This document shows positions 7,018-15,864 of a stretch of DNA of 64,000 nt, in pieces. Origin of the DNA: Brevundimonas vesicularis (GTDB taxonomy: Bacteria > Pseudomonadota > Alphaproteobacteria > Caulobacterales > Caulobacteraceae); the NCBI RefSeq assembly GCF_014204545.1, contig NZ_JACHLJ010000002.1, forward strand, positions 62,001-126,000. The letters are read 5' to 3'. The position numbers were made by a program, and so were the translations under genes. The notes below the pieces were generated by a model. That model saw only the letters and a program-made list of their open reading frames with translations. It made no database searches and was not told the origin of the DNA. Position 1 is the stretch's first letter. Each line of letters starts with the position of its first letter.

Positions 7018-8630
7018 GCGTCCAGGGCCGTACGGTTCGCTGCGCCATCTACACCCGCAAAAGCACGGAAGAGGGCCTGGAGCAGGACTACAACTCCCTT
7101 CATGCCCAGCGCGACGCCTGCGCCGCCTACGTGTCGTCGCAAACTGGTGAAGGTTGGACCCTGCTTCCTGAAATCTATGACGACGGCGGCTTTAGCGGCG
7201 GCAACATGGATCGCCCGGCTTTGAAACGGCTGATGGCGGAGATCGAGGCCGGCCGGATTGATGTGGTCGTGGTCTACAAGGTGGATAGGCTGACACGCTC
7301 CTTGCCAGACTTCTCCAAGATCGTGGAAGTGCTGGACAAGGCTGGAGCCAGCTTCGTCAGCGTGACCCAGGCGTTCAACACCACCACCTCAATGGGCCGG
7401 CTGACCCTGAACGTGCTGCTGTCGTTCGCCCAGTTCGAGCGGGAGGTCACCGGCGAGCGCATCCGAGACAAGATCGCAGCCTCCAAGAAGAAGGGGCTTT
7501 GGATGGGTGGCCGGCCTATTCTTGGCTACGACCCCGACAGCCGAACATTGAAGATCAACGCCGAGGAGGCTCCGGTCATCCGCTGGATGTTCACCCGGTA
7601 TCTGGAACTGCGCTCAGCCAACCGGCTGGTTCAAGAGTTGGCCGAGAAAGGCGTTGTCACCAAGCGTTGGACGAGCAGGGCCGGCGAGCCCCAAGGCGGC
7701 TTGCCGATCGAGCGTGGCGGCGCCTACCACATGCTGCGCAATCCCATCTATGTCGGCGACATTCCGCACAAAGACCTAGTGTATCCTGGCCAGCATCCCG
7801 GTCTGATCGATCGAGAGACCTTTGATGCGGTCCAAGCGCTTCTAGACACAACGAGGCGCACCCGTAAGCCTGCCAAGCCGCGGCCCGCACACACAGGCGC
7901 GCCGTTAACCGGGCTGATGTTCGACAGCGTCGGCAATGTGATGTCGCCGGTCAGTTCGCCCAGGAAGGGTGGGGCCACCTATCGATACTATGTCTCGACG
8001 GCCCTACAGAAGGGATCTCCTCGGAAGGCTGGGCTTCATCCGCGGATATCCGCTCCCGTCATTGAAAGCGCTGTAGAAACGGCCTTGAAGCCGCTGTTCC
8101 CTGGCGTGGTCATTCCGGATTGGGCGATCATGCGCGACGTGATCGCGCGGATCGAAATACTGCGGGAAGAAGCCCTCATCATACTGGATACGCAACGCTG
8201 CATCGAAATGATCGACACGCCGTCTGGCCGACTGGTCTTTCAGCACTTGGAGCGTCGAGGCGATGCCCCAATCCTCCGACTATCTGTCGCGACCACCCGT
8301 CGAGGCGCTGTTTCAATCGCCGGACCAGGCGGCAGTCCAGCGATCCATGCGCCAAAAATGGATCCCGCGCTCAGCGCGGCACTGGTCCGGGCCGAAGCTT
8401 GGAAGGCCAAGTTGCTGAGCGGACGGTCAGCCAATCTGGCCGAAATTGCAGAAGCCGAGGGCGTGACCCTCACCTATGTGACAAGGGTCCTGCGTGTCGC
8501 CTTCCTGGCCCCAGACCTGAAGCGAGCCATCTTGGACGGCGCGCAATCTGACCGGCTGACTTTGGAAGACGTCATGCGTAACGATCTGGTGTTGGATTGG
8601 TCCGAACAGCGACGCCGTTACGTCGCCTAA
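7014..8630 (+). CDS. Large serine recombinase (resolvase/invertase family)
   Basis: A 538-residue site-specific recombinase. The N-terminal resolvase domain (about 8-155) has the catalytic serine at Ser17 in YTRKS, plus VVVYKVDRLTRSL and the arginine-rich FEREVTGERIRDKI. A recombinase domain follows (about 170-290, HMLRNPIYVGDI). The zinc-ribbon cysteines common in phage integrases of this type are absent. The C-terminus has a helix-turn-helix (LAEIAEAEGVTLTYVTRVLR) and an LTLEDVM...LDWSEQRRR tail seen in this alphaproteobacterial subfamily. ATG 7014 overlaps the DUF2924 stop. It probably mobilises or rearranges DNA locally; the att sites are unidentified. Confidence 0.92.
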   Translation: MSVQGRTVRCAIYTRKSTEEGLEQDYNSLHAQRDACAAYVSSQTGEGWTLLPEIYDDGGFSGGNMDRPALKRLMAEIEAGRIDVVVVYKVDRLTRSLPDFSKIVEVLDKAGASFVSVTQAFNTTTSMGRLTLNVLLSFAQFEREVTGERIRDKIAASKKKGLWMGGRPILGYDPDSRTLKINAEEAPVIRWMFTRYLELRSANRLVQELAEKGVVTKRWTSRAGEPQGGLPIERGGAYHMLRNPIYVGDIPHKDLVYPGQHPGLIDRETFDAVQALLDTTRRTRKPAKPRPAHTGAPLTGLMFDSVGNVMSPVSSPRKGGATYRYYVSTALQKGSPRKAGLHPRISAPVIESAVETALKPLFPGVVIPDWAIMRDVIARIEILREEALIILDTQRCIEMIDTPSGRLVFQHLERRGDAPILRLSVATTRRGAVSIAGPGGSPAIHAPKMDPALSAALVRAEAWKAKLLSGRSANLAEIAEAEGVTLTYVTRVLRVAFLAPDLKRAILDGAQSDRLTLEDVMRNDLVLDWSEQRRRYVA

Positions 8631-8653
8631 ATCTCCGCTGCCAAACAATAGCT

Positions 8654-8684
8654 GCCGCGATCAGACCTCTGATCGGCGGCTTTT
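8654..8684 (+). terminator. Intrinsic terminator of the recombinase operon
   Basis: The inverted repeat GCCGCGATCAGA (8654-8665) / TCTGATCGGCGGC (8668-8680) has a 2-base loop and a single bulged G, and is followed by TTTT. It lies 23 bp after the recombinase stop codon. Confidence 0.85.
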
Positions 8685-8709
8685 CGTTCGCTGATAGCCG
8701 GCATTACTT

Positions 8710-8856
8710 TCCCTGATATACCGTATTGGCTTCCCTGTTATCCGAGCTAACCATTTCTGCTAGCCGCGCCTCTAAGCTACGGAACTCTCACGGAAACGCG
8801 GCAGGGATAGCCCGAGAGACGGCAGGGGCAGATGCCAACTTCCGGATATCAGGGAA
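8710..8856. repeat. Cluster of three TTCCCTGATATCCG-like motifs
   Basis: Two direct copies, TTCCCTGATATACCG (8710-8724) and TTCCCTGTTATCCG (8732-8745), have starts 22 bp apart. One inverted copy, CGGATATCAGGGAA (8843-8856), lies about 100 bp further on. A degenerate CAGGGATAG sits near 8802. The two-plus-one arrangement just beyond a serine recombinase gene looks like a protein-binding or crossover region. Confidence 0.6.
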
Positions 8857-9031
8857 ACAGCGAAAGTGCACCGCCTTCCGCCAAACGGAGACAGGCGGCC
8901 TTAGGGCACCCAATTTGGCGATGAATCAGGCACGCAGAGACCGACGCGGTGTCTCTGCGTTCGCACAAAGCTCGGTAATGAGGCGAATATTCGCGACGAC
9001 GATCTGCACCGGCGTGTAGCGCTGGAGAGCG

Positions 9032-9121
9032 TGGCGGACAGAGAGGGATTCGAACCCTCGGTAGGCTTTCACCTACACACGCTTTCCAAGCGTGCGCGAT
9101 CGACCACTCCGCCACCTGTCC
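9032..9121 (-). tRNA. tRNA-Ser (anticodon GGA)
   Basis: A 90-nt class-II tRNA on the minus strand. The 7-bp acceptor arm GGACAGG pairs with TCTGTCC, there is a G discriminator, and CCA is encoded (TGG at 9032-9034). The anticodon loop CTTGGAAAG gives GGA. A long variable arm (GTAGGTGAAAGCCTAC) is typical of serine tRNA, and the T loop reads GGTTCGAATCC. The 3' end points toward the recombinase island, a common integration edge, though no duplicated tRNA end was seen on the far side. Confidence 0.96.
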
Positions 9122-9260
9122 GTTTCACGCTGCGTCTTGCGCGCCGCCGGAGGTCGATCCGGCGGGAGGCGGGCCTGATAGAACACCCTCGCCCCCTCGG
9201 CAAGCGCATCTCGCATCCCCATATGGACTTCAACGCCATTTTCCGATGAGAGAGCCGCAA

Positions 9261-9911
9261 ATGCTGTTCAAGAAGACTGCCGAAATGCCCACGCCCGAGA
9301 CCGCCCTGCCCGGCCGCGCCGAGCCGCTGGACACCGATGTGAACCACTATGTCAGCGGCAACCCGCTGAAGGGGCCCTATCCCGACGGTTTCCAGACCGC
9401 CATCTTCGGCATGGGCTGTTTCTGGGGCGTGGAGCGCATCTTCTGGCAGTTGCCGGGCGTCTGGGTGACTTCGGCCGGCTATTCCGGCGGGATTACGCCC
9501 AACCCGACCTATGAGGAGACCTGCACCGGCCGGACGGGTCATACCGAGGTGGTCAAGGTCGTGTTCGACCCGAGCGTCATCACCTATGCCGAACTGCTCA
9601 AGGCCTTCTGGGAGAACCACGACCCGACCCAGGGCATGCGCCAGGGCAACGACATCGGCACCACCTATCGCTCGGCCATCTACACGCTGAACGCCGAGCA
9701 GCAGGCCGAGGCAGAAGCCTCTCGCGACGCCTATCAGGCCGCCCTGACCCAGGCCGGGCGCGGGACGATCACCACTGAGATCGAGCCGGCCGGCGACTAT
9801 TTCTACGCCGAGGGTTATCACCAGGGCTATCTGGCCAAGAACCCGGCTGGATACTGCGGCATCGGCGGGACCGGCGTGGTCTGCCCGATTGGGGTCGGCG
9901 TCGACGCCTGA
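9261..9911 (+). CDS. msrA: Peptide methionine sulfoxide reductase MsrA
   Basis: A protein of about 216 residues that would reduce the S-epimer of methionine sulfoxide in oxidised proteins. The catalytic motif GCFWGVER is present, followed by GYSGG, the conserved [12 protein letters not shown] and [13 protein letters not shown], and the C-terminal GYCGIGG that carries a recycling cysteine. Length and N-terminal extension match the long E. coli-type MsrA. ATG 9261 is preferred over the in-frame ATG at 9246 because a GAGAG stretch lies about 8 nt upstream and [10 protein letters not shown] aligns with the usual start. It is monocistronic in appearance. Confidence 0.95.
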   Translation: MLFKKTAEMPTPETALPGRAEPLDTDVNHYVSGNPLKGPYPDGFQTAIFGMGCFWGVERIFWQLPGVWVTSAGYSGGITPNPTYEETCTGRTGHTEVVKVVFDPSVITYAELLKAFWENHDPTQGMRQGNDIGTTYRSAIYTLNAEQQAEAEASRDAYQAALTQAGRGTITTEIEPAGDYFYAEGYHQGYLAKNPAGYCGIGGTGVVCPIGVGVDA

Positions 9912-9982
9912 CCCCTGCGACGGCCGCCGGGTTTCAACCGGCGGCCAGTCGGCCTATGGATCGGCGAAAAATGGGAGCGCTC

Positions 9983-11305
9983 ATGTCCGCCTTCGTCCAT
10001 CCTGACGAGATCCGCAGCCGGTTTTCGGCCGCCCTGTCCGCCATGTACCGGGCCGAGGTGCCGCAATACGGCGACCTGCTGACGCTGGTGGCCGACATCA
10101 ACGCCCAAGCGATCAAGGCCGATGCGAGCGGGGCAGACCGGCTGGCGGCGTCGGGCGAACTGGCGCGATTGTCGGAGGAGCGCCACGGCGCCATCCGCGT
10201 CGGCACGGCCGACGAACTGGCCACGATCGCGCGCGCCTTTGCGGTCATGGGGATGGCGCCGGTCAGCTATTACAACCTGGCGCCGGCCGGGGTGCCGGTC
10301 CATTCCACCGCCTTCCGCCCCGTCGATCCGGCGGCCCTGGCGCGTAATCCGTTCCGGGTCTTCACGTCGCTGCTGCGGCTGGAACTGATCGAGGACGAAG
10401 CCCTGCGCGAGGAAGCCGCAGCGACCCTGGCCCGCCGCGACATCTTCACCCCCGGCGCGCGCGAGCTGATCGAGACGGCGCAGGCCGCCGGCGGTCTGGA
10501 CGAGGCTCAGGCCGATCGTTTCGTGTCCGAACTGCTGGAGACCTTCCGCTGGCACGCCCAGGCGACCGTCAGCGCCGAAACCTACGAACGGCTGGTCGCC
10601 GCCCACCGTCTGATCGCCGATGTGGTCAGTTTCAAGGGGCCGCACATCAACCACCTGACGCCGCGCACGCTGGATATCGACGCGGCCCAGGCCGCCATGC
10701 CCGCACGCGGCATCAGCCCGAAGGAAACCATCGAGGGTCCGCCCGCCCGCGCCTGTCCGATCCTGCTGCGCCAGACCAGCTTCAAGGCGTTGCAAGAGGC
10801 GATCACCTTCCCGGGCGCCGACGGCCCCACGGCGGGCGCCCACACCGCCCGCTTCGGCGAGATCGAACAGCGTGGCTGCGCCCTGACCCCCGCCGGTCGC
10901 GCCCTGTACGACGAGGCCCTGGCGAAGAAGGACTTCTCCGCCCTGCCCGACGACTGGGACGCGCTGCGCCGCGCCGACCTGGCCTGGTTCCGTTATCGCC
11001 CCACGCCTGAGGGGCTCGCCGCCCGCGCCGAGACCGCCGACTTGGACGCCCTGATCGCAGCGGGCCACGTCGTCGCCGAACCCATCACCTACGAAGACTT
11101 CCTGCCCGTCAGCGCCGCCGGCATCTTCCAGTCCAACCTGGGGTCGGAGGCCCGCGCGACCGCCTACGCCGTCGATCCCGCCAAGGCCGATTTCGAACAG
11201 GCGCTGGGTCGCCCCGTCCAAGACGAGATGGCCCTGTACCGCGCCGAACAGGACGCCTCGATCACAGCGACGCTTAAGGCCTTGGGCCTGCCGGAGACGC
11301 TCTAG
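9983..11305 (+). CDS. hglS: 2-oxoadipate dioxygenase/decarboxylase (HglS/YdcJ, DUF1338)
   Basis: A protein of about 440 residues in the DUF1338/YdcJ family, whose characterised member HglS converts 2-oxoadipate to D-2-hydroxyglutarate with non-heme iron in D-lysine breakdown. Likely metal ligands are His68 (ERHGAIR), His224 (GPHINHL) and Glu293 (RFGEIEQRG), placed by analogy with the family pattern. ATG 9983 is preferred over 9956 because a GGGAG stretch lies just upstream. No other lysine-catabolic gene is nearby, so the physiological substrate here is an inference. Confidence 0.88.
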   Translation: MSAFVHPDEIRSRFSAALSAMYRAEVPQYGDLLTLVADINAQAIKADASGADRLAASGELARLSEERHGAIRVGTADELATIARAFAVMGMAPVSYYNLAPAGVPVHSTAFRPVDPAALARNPFRVFTSLLRLELIEDEALREEAAATLARRDIFTPGARELIETAQAAGGLDEAQADRFVSELLETFRWHAQATVSAETYERLVAAHRLIADVVSFKGPHINHLTPRTLDIDAAQAAMPARGISPKETIEGPPARACPILLRQTSFKALQEAITFPGADGPTAGAHTARFGEIEQRGCALTPAGRALYDEALAKKDFSALPDDWDALRRADLAWFRYRPTPEGLAARAETADLDALIAAGHVVAEPITYEDFLPVSAAGIFQSNLGSEARATAYAVDPAKADFEQALGRPVQDEMALYRAEQDASITATLKALGLPETL

Positions 11306-11391
11306 TCCGTTCGCCAGCATGCGGGGCTGGCGGCGCCCCGCGTCCATCCGGCGTCTTGCCTGATGCGCAGACGCGGATCATAGACGCGGCC

Positions 11392-13239
11392 GTGAACCCA
11401 TCCGCTTCCCCGACCCAGCGCCGTTATGATCTCGACTGGATCCGGGTCGGCGCCTTCGGCCTGCTGATCCTGTATCATGTCGGCCTGGTTTACGGGGTCT
11501 ATGACTGGCACATCCACAGCGCCCACACCTTCGAGTGGATGCGCGAGGCGATCCTGGTCACCAATCCCTGGCGGCTGACCCTGCTTTTTCTGGTGTCCGG
11601 CGCCGCCCTGCGATTCATGACCTTCCGGCGCACCCCGCGCGAGGTCGCCCACGCCCGGTTCGAGCGGCTGGTTCCGCCCCTGATCTTCGGCGCCCTGGTT
11701 CTGGTGCCGATCCAGTCCTGGATCGAGTCGATGGACAAGGGCGGCTGGCCCGGCGGCGTCGCCGGCTTCGTCGCCTGGCTGGGTCATGAGTTCGGCTGGA
11801 GCGGCCTCGCCGACGGCGTGCCGGTCAACCATCTGTGGTTCATCGTCTATATCGCCGTCTACAGCCTGGTCGCCGTCGTCCTGTGGCGTCAGCCCGGCCT
11901 GATCGACCGACTGGGCAATGGGTTGGAAAAGGCGCTGACAGGCCCGCGCCTTCTTATCCTGCCGATCCTCTATCTGTTCGCCATTCGGCTGCTGATCTTC
12001 CCTTGGTTCGGCCTGACCAACACCCTGCAAAACGACTGGTACAATCACGCCCTGTCGCTGGTCGCCTTCCTGTTCGGCTTCAGCATCGTCGGCCGCGAGA
12101 GCCTGTGGCGCACGATGGAGCGCTATCGCTGGATCGCCTTGGCCCTGGCGGCCGTCGCCCTGCCGATCATGATGGTCCAGGTCTGGCATCCCGGCGCACG
12201 GGCCTTCTGGGGCGTGCCCAAGGCCGCCGTTTACGGCATCGACCAATGGGCGGTGATCGTCGCCATCCTGGGCTTCGGCTATCGCCATCTGCGTGACCGA
12301 GGCGGCCCTGCGCTCAACTATCTGACCCAGGCCACCTTCCCCCTCTATCTGGCGCACCAGACGGTGCTGGTCGCGGCCGTCTGGATCATCCGCCCGGCGA
12401 ACCTTCCCGCGCCGGTCGAACTGCTGTCCCTGATCGCCGTCACCTTCGTCGGCAGCCTGGCGATCTATGAGGTCGTCCGGCGCATCCCGGCTATTCGCCC
12501 GCTGTGGGGGCTGAAGCCGCTGGACGGCCGACCCTGGCCGCTGGACCTTCGGGCCCTGCTGAAGCCGCAGCTTCGCTATCACCGCCGTCGTCGCCTGCTG
12601 GGCGTCGGCGTCGCAGCCCCGCTTCTGGCCCTGACAGTCGTCGCCGTGGCCATCCTGGCTTACCCCGGCTTCAACAATGCCACCCAGTATCTCAGCGAAC
12701 TGGGCGGGGCGACGGCCAAGGCGCCGATCATCTTCAACGGCGGGGTCTTCGTCGCCGGCGTCATGGCTGGGCTGGCGGGGATCGGCTTCGGTCTGGCCAT
12801 CTACGCCCTGACCGGCGCGCGGGTCGCGGCTTGGGTCATCGCTATCGTCTTCATCCTGGCCGGCGGCGGCATGTCGGCCTCGACCCTGTGGCCCTGGCCC
12901 GATCCACGCCACATGGTCATCAACCTGGCCTTGGGCATCCAGTTGGCGCCGATGCTGCTGCTGTGGGGGCTGGCCAAACGCCGCGACCTGCCGCGCCTGA
13001 AGCTTTTCCTTGTCGTCACCTTCGTCGTCATGGCGATCCTGACGGTTCTGACCAAGCACCTCGTCTTCCCCGGCACGGTCAACGACGCCAACGTCGGCTG
13101 GTGGGAGCGTCTCTACGCTATCGTCCTGGTCTGCTGGGTAGGGGTTGCGGCCTGGGTCCTGGATCGTAAACTGCTGTCGGTGGCCACGGAGTCGCCGCAC
13201 GGCCGCCCGGCTTCCGCCCCGTTCAACGTTCCGGCCTGA
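11392..13239 (+). CDS. OpgC-like acyltransferase fused to a DUF998-like membrane domain
   Basis: A polytopic inner-membrane protein of about 615 residues. The N-terminal part (to about residue 390) is an acyltransferase-3 domain of the MdoC/OpgC type, opening with RRYDLDWIRVGAFGLLILYH and containing VNHLWFIVYI and LYLAHQTVL. After a basic cytoplasmic linker, the C-terminal 200 residues form a second six-helix block with AYPGFNNATQYLSELGG, which resembles DUF998. It would decorate glucans with acyl groups such as succinate, which fits opgH directly downstream. The start is uncertain: GTG 11392 is adjacent to the conserved region, and TTG 11356 is also possible. Confidence 0.8.
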   Translation: MNPSASPTQRRYDLDWIRVGAFGLLILYHVGLVYGVYDWHIHSAHTFEWMREAILVTNPWRLTLLFLVSGAALRFMTFRRTPREVAHARFERLVPPLIFGALVLVPIQSWIESMDKGGWPGGVAGFVAWLGHEFGWSGLADGVPVNHLWFIVYIAVYSLVAVVLWRQPGLIDRLGNGLEKALTGPRLLILPILYLFAIRLLIFPWFGLTNTLQNDWYNHALSLVAFLFGFSIVGRESLWRTMERYRWIALALAAVALPIMMVQVWHPGARAFWGVPKAAVYGIDQWAVIVAILGFGYRHLRDRGGPALNYLTQATFPLYLAHQTVLVAAVWIIRPANLPAPVELLSLIAVTFVGSLAIYEVVRRIPAIRPLWGLKPLDGRPWPLDLRALLKPQLRYHRRRRLLGVGVAAPLLALTVVAVAILAYPGFNNATQYLSELGGATAKAPIIFNGGVFVAGVMAGLAGIGFGLAIYALTGARVAAWVIAIVFILAGGGMSASTLWPWPDPRHMVINLALGIQLAPMLLLWGLAKRRDLPRLKLFLVVTFVVMAILTVLTKHLVFPGTVNDANVGWWERLYAIVLVCWVGVAAWVLDRKLLSVATESPHGRPASAPFNVPA

Positions 13240-13392
13240 CTTCACCCCCACATTTTTTGGTTTCATCAACATTGCGTGATTGAAAATCGCGCGAATGTGA
13301 TCGATTATGCAGGTCGTGTTGCAGTGCAGCACTCCGCGTCGTCCCCAGCCCTCGGGACGACATCCGGTTCACTCGGGGGCATCCAGAGCGGC

Positions 13393-15357
13393 ATGAACAA
13401 GCTGGCGATCCGGCCTGTCGAACAGGCTGATATCGAGACGACGATCCACGGCGCGCAAACGCCGAGCTGGTCGTGGCTGCCCGACGAGGCGCCGCTGGCC
13501 ATGCCGGTTCAGTCCCTGTCCGCACCCGACGCCGTCGCCGACGTGACGCCCGCGACCTCGCCGCGCACGGTCGCGACGCGCCGCCTGGCCCTGCTGGCCG
13601 GCACCATCGTCCTGACCGGTCTGTCGGCCATCACGCCCTTCTACCTCTATGCCCGCAAGGGTTGGGACGGCACCGAGATCCTGGCCTTCGGCCTGTTCAT
13701 GGTCTTGATCACCGCCATCTCCTGCTGGTTCGTCAGCGGCCTGATGGGTCTGTTCGTCATGCTGCGCGGCAAGGATCAGGCGGACCTCGCCTTCTCGCCG
13801 CATCCGCCGATGCCGCGCACCCGCACCGCCCTGCTGATGCCGCTGTACAACGAGGACGCCCGCTCGTCCTTCGCGCGCCTGTCCCAGATCGATTCCTGCC
13901 TGGCGCGTCTGGGCGCCTCGTCGGCCTTCGACATCTTCGTGCTGAGCGACTCGACCAAGGAAGACGCCGCCGCCGCCGAGCGTTCGGTCTTCCAGTCGTT
14001 CCGCATGGCCGCCAACTCCAAGGCCTTCTATCGCCGCCGCACCGACAATGCTGAGCGCAAGGCCGGCAACCTGGCCGAATGGGTCCGTCGTTTCGGCGGC
14101 GCCTATGAGAACATGATCGTCCTGGACGCCGACAGCACCATGGCCGGCGAGACCCTGCTGCGCATGGTCGACGCCATGGAGCGCAATCCCGGCGTCGGCC
14201 TGATCCAGACCGCTCCGGTCATCATCAAGGCCCGCACCATCTTCGCGCGCGTCTCGCAGTATTCGGTGCGCCTGTATGGCCGCGTCGCCGCTGCCGGCCT
14301 GGCCTATTGGACCGGTTCGGAATCCAGCTACTGGGGCCACAACGCCATCATCCGCACGCGCGCCTTCGCCGCCTGCTGTGGCCTGCCGCACCTGAAGGGC
14401 AGGAAGCCTTTCGGCGGTCACATCATGAGCCATGACGTCGTCGAGGCCGCCCTGATGCGCCGCGCCGGCTGGGCCGTCCACGTCACCGCCTCGCTGGACG
14501 GATCGTGGGAAGAGACCCCGCCGTCGATCACCGACTTCATCCGCCGCGACCACCGCTGGTTCCAGGGCAACCTCCAGCACCTAGGCCTGATCACGGCCAA
14601 GGGACTGTCGCCGATGAGCCGCCTACAGCTGCTGATGGGCTGCATGGCCTATCTGTCGTCGCCCCTGTGGCTGGCGTCGCTGATGGTCGGCCTGTTCATC
14701 CAGATGTTCTATCCGGTCGACTGGACCAGCTTCTTCTACATTCTGAACCCCCAGTTCACGCCCTTCATGCTGGCCTCATTCCTGTCCGGCGTGCTGCTGA
14801 TCGGGCCCAAGTTCATGGGCGCCGCCCTGGTCCTCAGCCGTCCGGCCGAGTTGCGCGCCTTCGGCGGCCGTCGCGCCATCGCCAAGGGCATGGCGGCCGA
14901 GATCGCCCTGTCGGCCATCCTGGCCCCCATCCTGATGGTCGCCAACACCAAGGCCTTCATCCAGATCGTCTCGGGCCACGACACCGGCTGGTCGACCCAG
15001 CAGCGCGAGGCCGACGGCCTGGCCTGGTCCGATGCTTTCCGCGCCATGCGCTGGCAGATGATCGCCGGCGTCGGCTTCCTGATCCCGCTGGCGGTCCGTC
15101 CCGACCTGGCCACCTGGTTCGCCCCGATCGTCCTGCCGCTGCTGCTGGCCGCCCCGATCACCGTCTGGACCTCGCGCGTCCGCTCGGGCGACAAGCTGGC
15201 TGCCAAGGGCTATCTGGTCACCCCGGTTCAGGACGGCGTCAGCGTCTCGCCGGCCGTCCTGCATACGCCGCGTTCGCCGCTGCGTGCGGTCGCCGGCGGC
15301 GTCCTGGCCCCCGTCGCTGCGCCTGCGATGGTCCCGGCCCGCGCGCCAGAGCGGTAA
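13393..15357 (+). CDS. opgH: Glucan biosynthesis glucosyltransferase OpgH (MdoH)
   Basis: A membrane glucosyltransferase of about 654 residues that would polymerise UDP-glucose into osmoregulated periplasmic glucan at the inner membrane. Two helices precede the GT-2 domain, which shows LMPLYNED, the metal-binding LDADS, the HDVVEA acid region and the RRDHRWFQGN product-binding motif. A block of C-terminal helices follows. ATG 13393 was chosen; the frame stays open upstream to GTG 13276 but that part has no family resemblance. It follows the OpgC-like gene by about 150 bp. The usual periplasmic partner opgG is not in the window. Confidence 0.93.
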   Translation: MNKLAIRPVEQADIETTIHGAQTPSWSWLPDEAPLAMPVQSLSAPDAVADVTPATSPRTVATRRLALLAGTIVLTGLSAITPFYLYARKGWDGTEILAFGLFMVLITAISCWFVSGLMGLFVMLRGKDQADLAFSPHPPMPRTRTALLMPLYNEDARSSFARLSQIDSCLARLGASSAFDIFVLSDSTKEDAAAAERSVFQSFRMAANSKAFYRRRTDNAERKAGNLAEWVRRFGGAYENMIVLDADSTMAGETLLRMVDAMERNPGVGLIQTAPVIIKARTIFARVSQYSVRLYGRVAAAGLAYWTGSESSYWGHNAIIRTRAFAACCGLPHLKGRKPFGGHIMSHDVVEAALMRRAGWAVHVTASLDGSWEETPPSITDFIRRDHRWFQGNLQHLGLITAKGLSPMSRLQLLMGCMAYLSSPLWLASLMVGLFIQMFYPVDWTSFFYILNPQFTPFMLASFLSGVLLIGPKFMGAALVLSRPAELRAFGGRRAIAKGMAAEIALSAILAPILMVANTKAFIQIVSGHDTGWSTQQREADGLAWSDAFRAMRWQMIAGVGFLIPLAVRPDLATWFAPIVLPLLLAAPITVWTSRVRSGDKLAAKGYLVTPVQDGVSVSPAVLHTPRSPLRAVAGGVLAPVAAPAMVPARAPER

Positions 15358-15468
15358 TCGACCGATGCGTGGCGGCCACAGTGTCGCCACAACCGTTACA
15401 GCAACGCTCGACGTCAATCTCGATCGGCCTCACCCTAGGCTCCTGTCGTTTGCGGGAGACGTGATTCC

Positions 15469-15786
15469 ATGGCCAAATCCACCGGTTCCGACGCCAAGCC
15501 TGACCTGCGGCTCGTCGCGGCCGAGGCCGAGATCTACGACCTGATGAAAGCGCCTGAAACCACCGCCGACCGCGTCAAACGCCTTCAGCTCGAAGCCCAC
15601 GCCTTGGCGCTGGAAGAGATCGAAGGTCTGGAAAAGCTGTTGCTGGAAGCTGCCGCCAAGGCCAAGGCCATTGCGGACGGCGGCGACGCCTATCCGGTCG
15701 GCGCCCGCGAGATCGCCTCGCGTCTCGCCGCCGATCTGCCGACCAAGGCCGAGACCATCAAGACCATCGTCCACCGCGTCGGCTGA
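15469..15786 (+). CDS. Small conserved-looking hypothetical protein
   Basis: A 105-residue, largely alpha-helical soluble protein rich in Ala, Glu and Lys, with no signal peptide or membrane segment. I recognise no domain. A heptad-like stretch (RVKRLQLEAHALALEEIEGL) could form a coiled coil. The ATG is preceded by a purine-rich GGGAG about 10 nt upstream. It sits alone between opgH and the SDR gene on the same strand. GC-rich codon usage matches the core genome, supporting a real gene. Confidence 0.7.
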   Translation: MAKSTGSDAKPDLRLVAAEAEIYDLMKAPETTADRVKRLQLEAHALALEEIEGLEKLLLEAAAKAKAIADGGDAYPVGAREIASRLAADLPTKAETIKTIVHRVG

Positions 15787-15864
15787 CAACCGAAGCTGGG
15801 CCGTCGGAACGACCCGCCCGCCCATCCGCTTTCCTGAAGACCCCATCTTCAGGAGACGACATCA

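Larger units (their letters stand above)
8631..9031. other. Non-coding stretch between the recombinase and tRNA-Ser
   Basis: About 400 bases without a supported gene. It holds the recombinase terminator and three copies of a TTCCCTG-type motif. A 97-codon open frame at 8726-9019 runs through the repeats and has no domain or ribosome site, so I regard it as spurious. Base composition is more AT-rich than in the flanking core genes. It may contain the recombinase's site of action. Confidence 0.6.

Noticed and set aside
8726..9019. A 97-codon gene downstream of the recombinase
   Set aside because: It runs through the TTCCCTG repeats, has no ribosome site, and overlaps no known family.
4850..9031. 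tRNA-derived direct repeat flanking the island
   Set aside because: I looked for the tRNA-Ser 3' end near the left side and found no matching stretch.
11302..13332. A 676-codon minus-strand open frame
   Set aside because: Antisense to the OpgC-like gene, very rich in Asp, Gln and Arg, with no recognisable motif.
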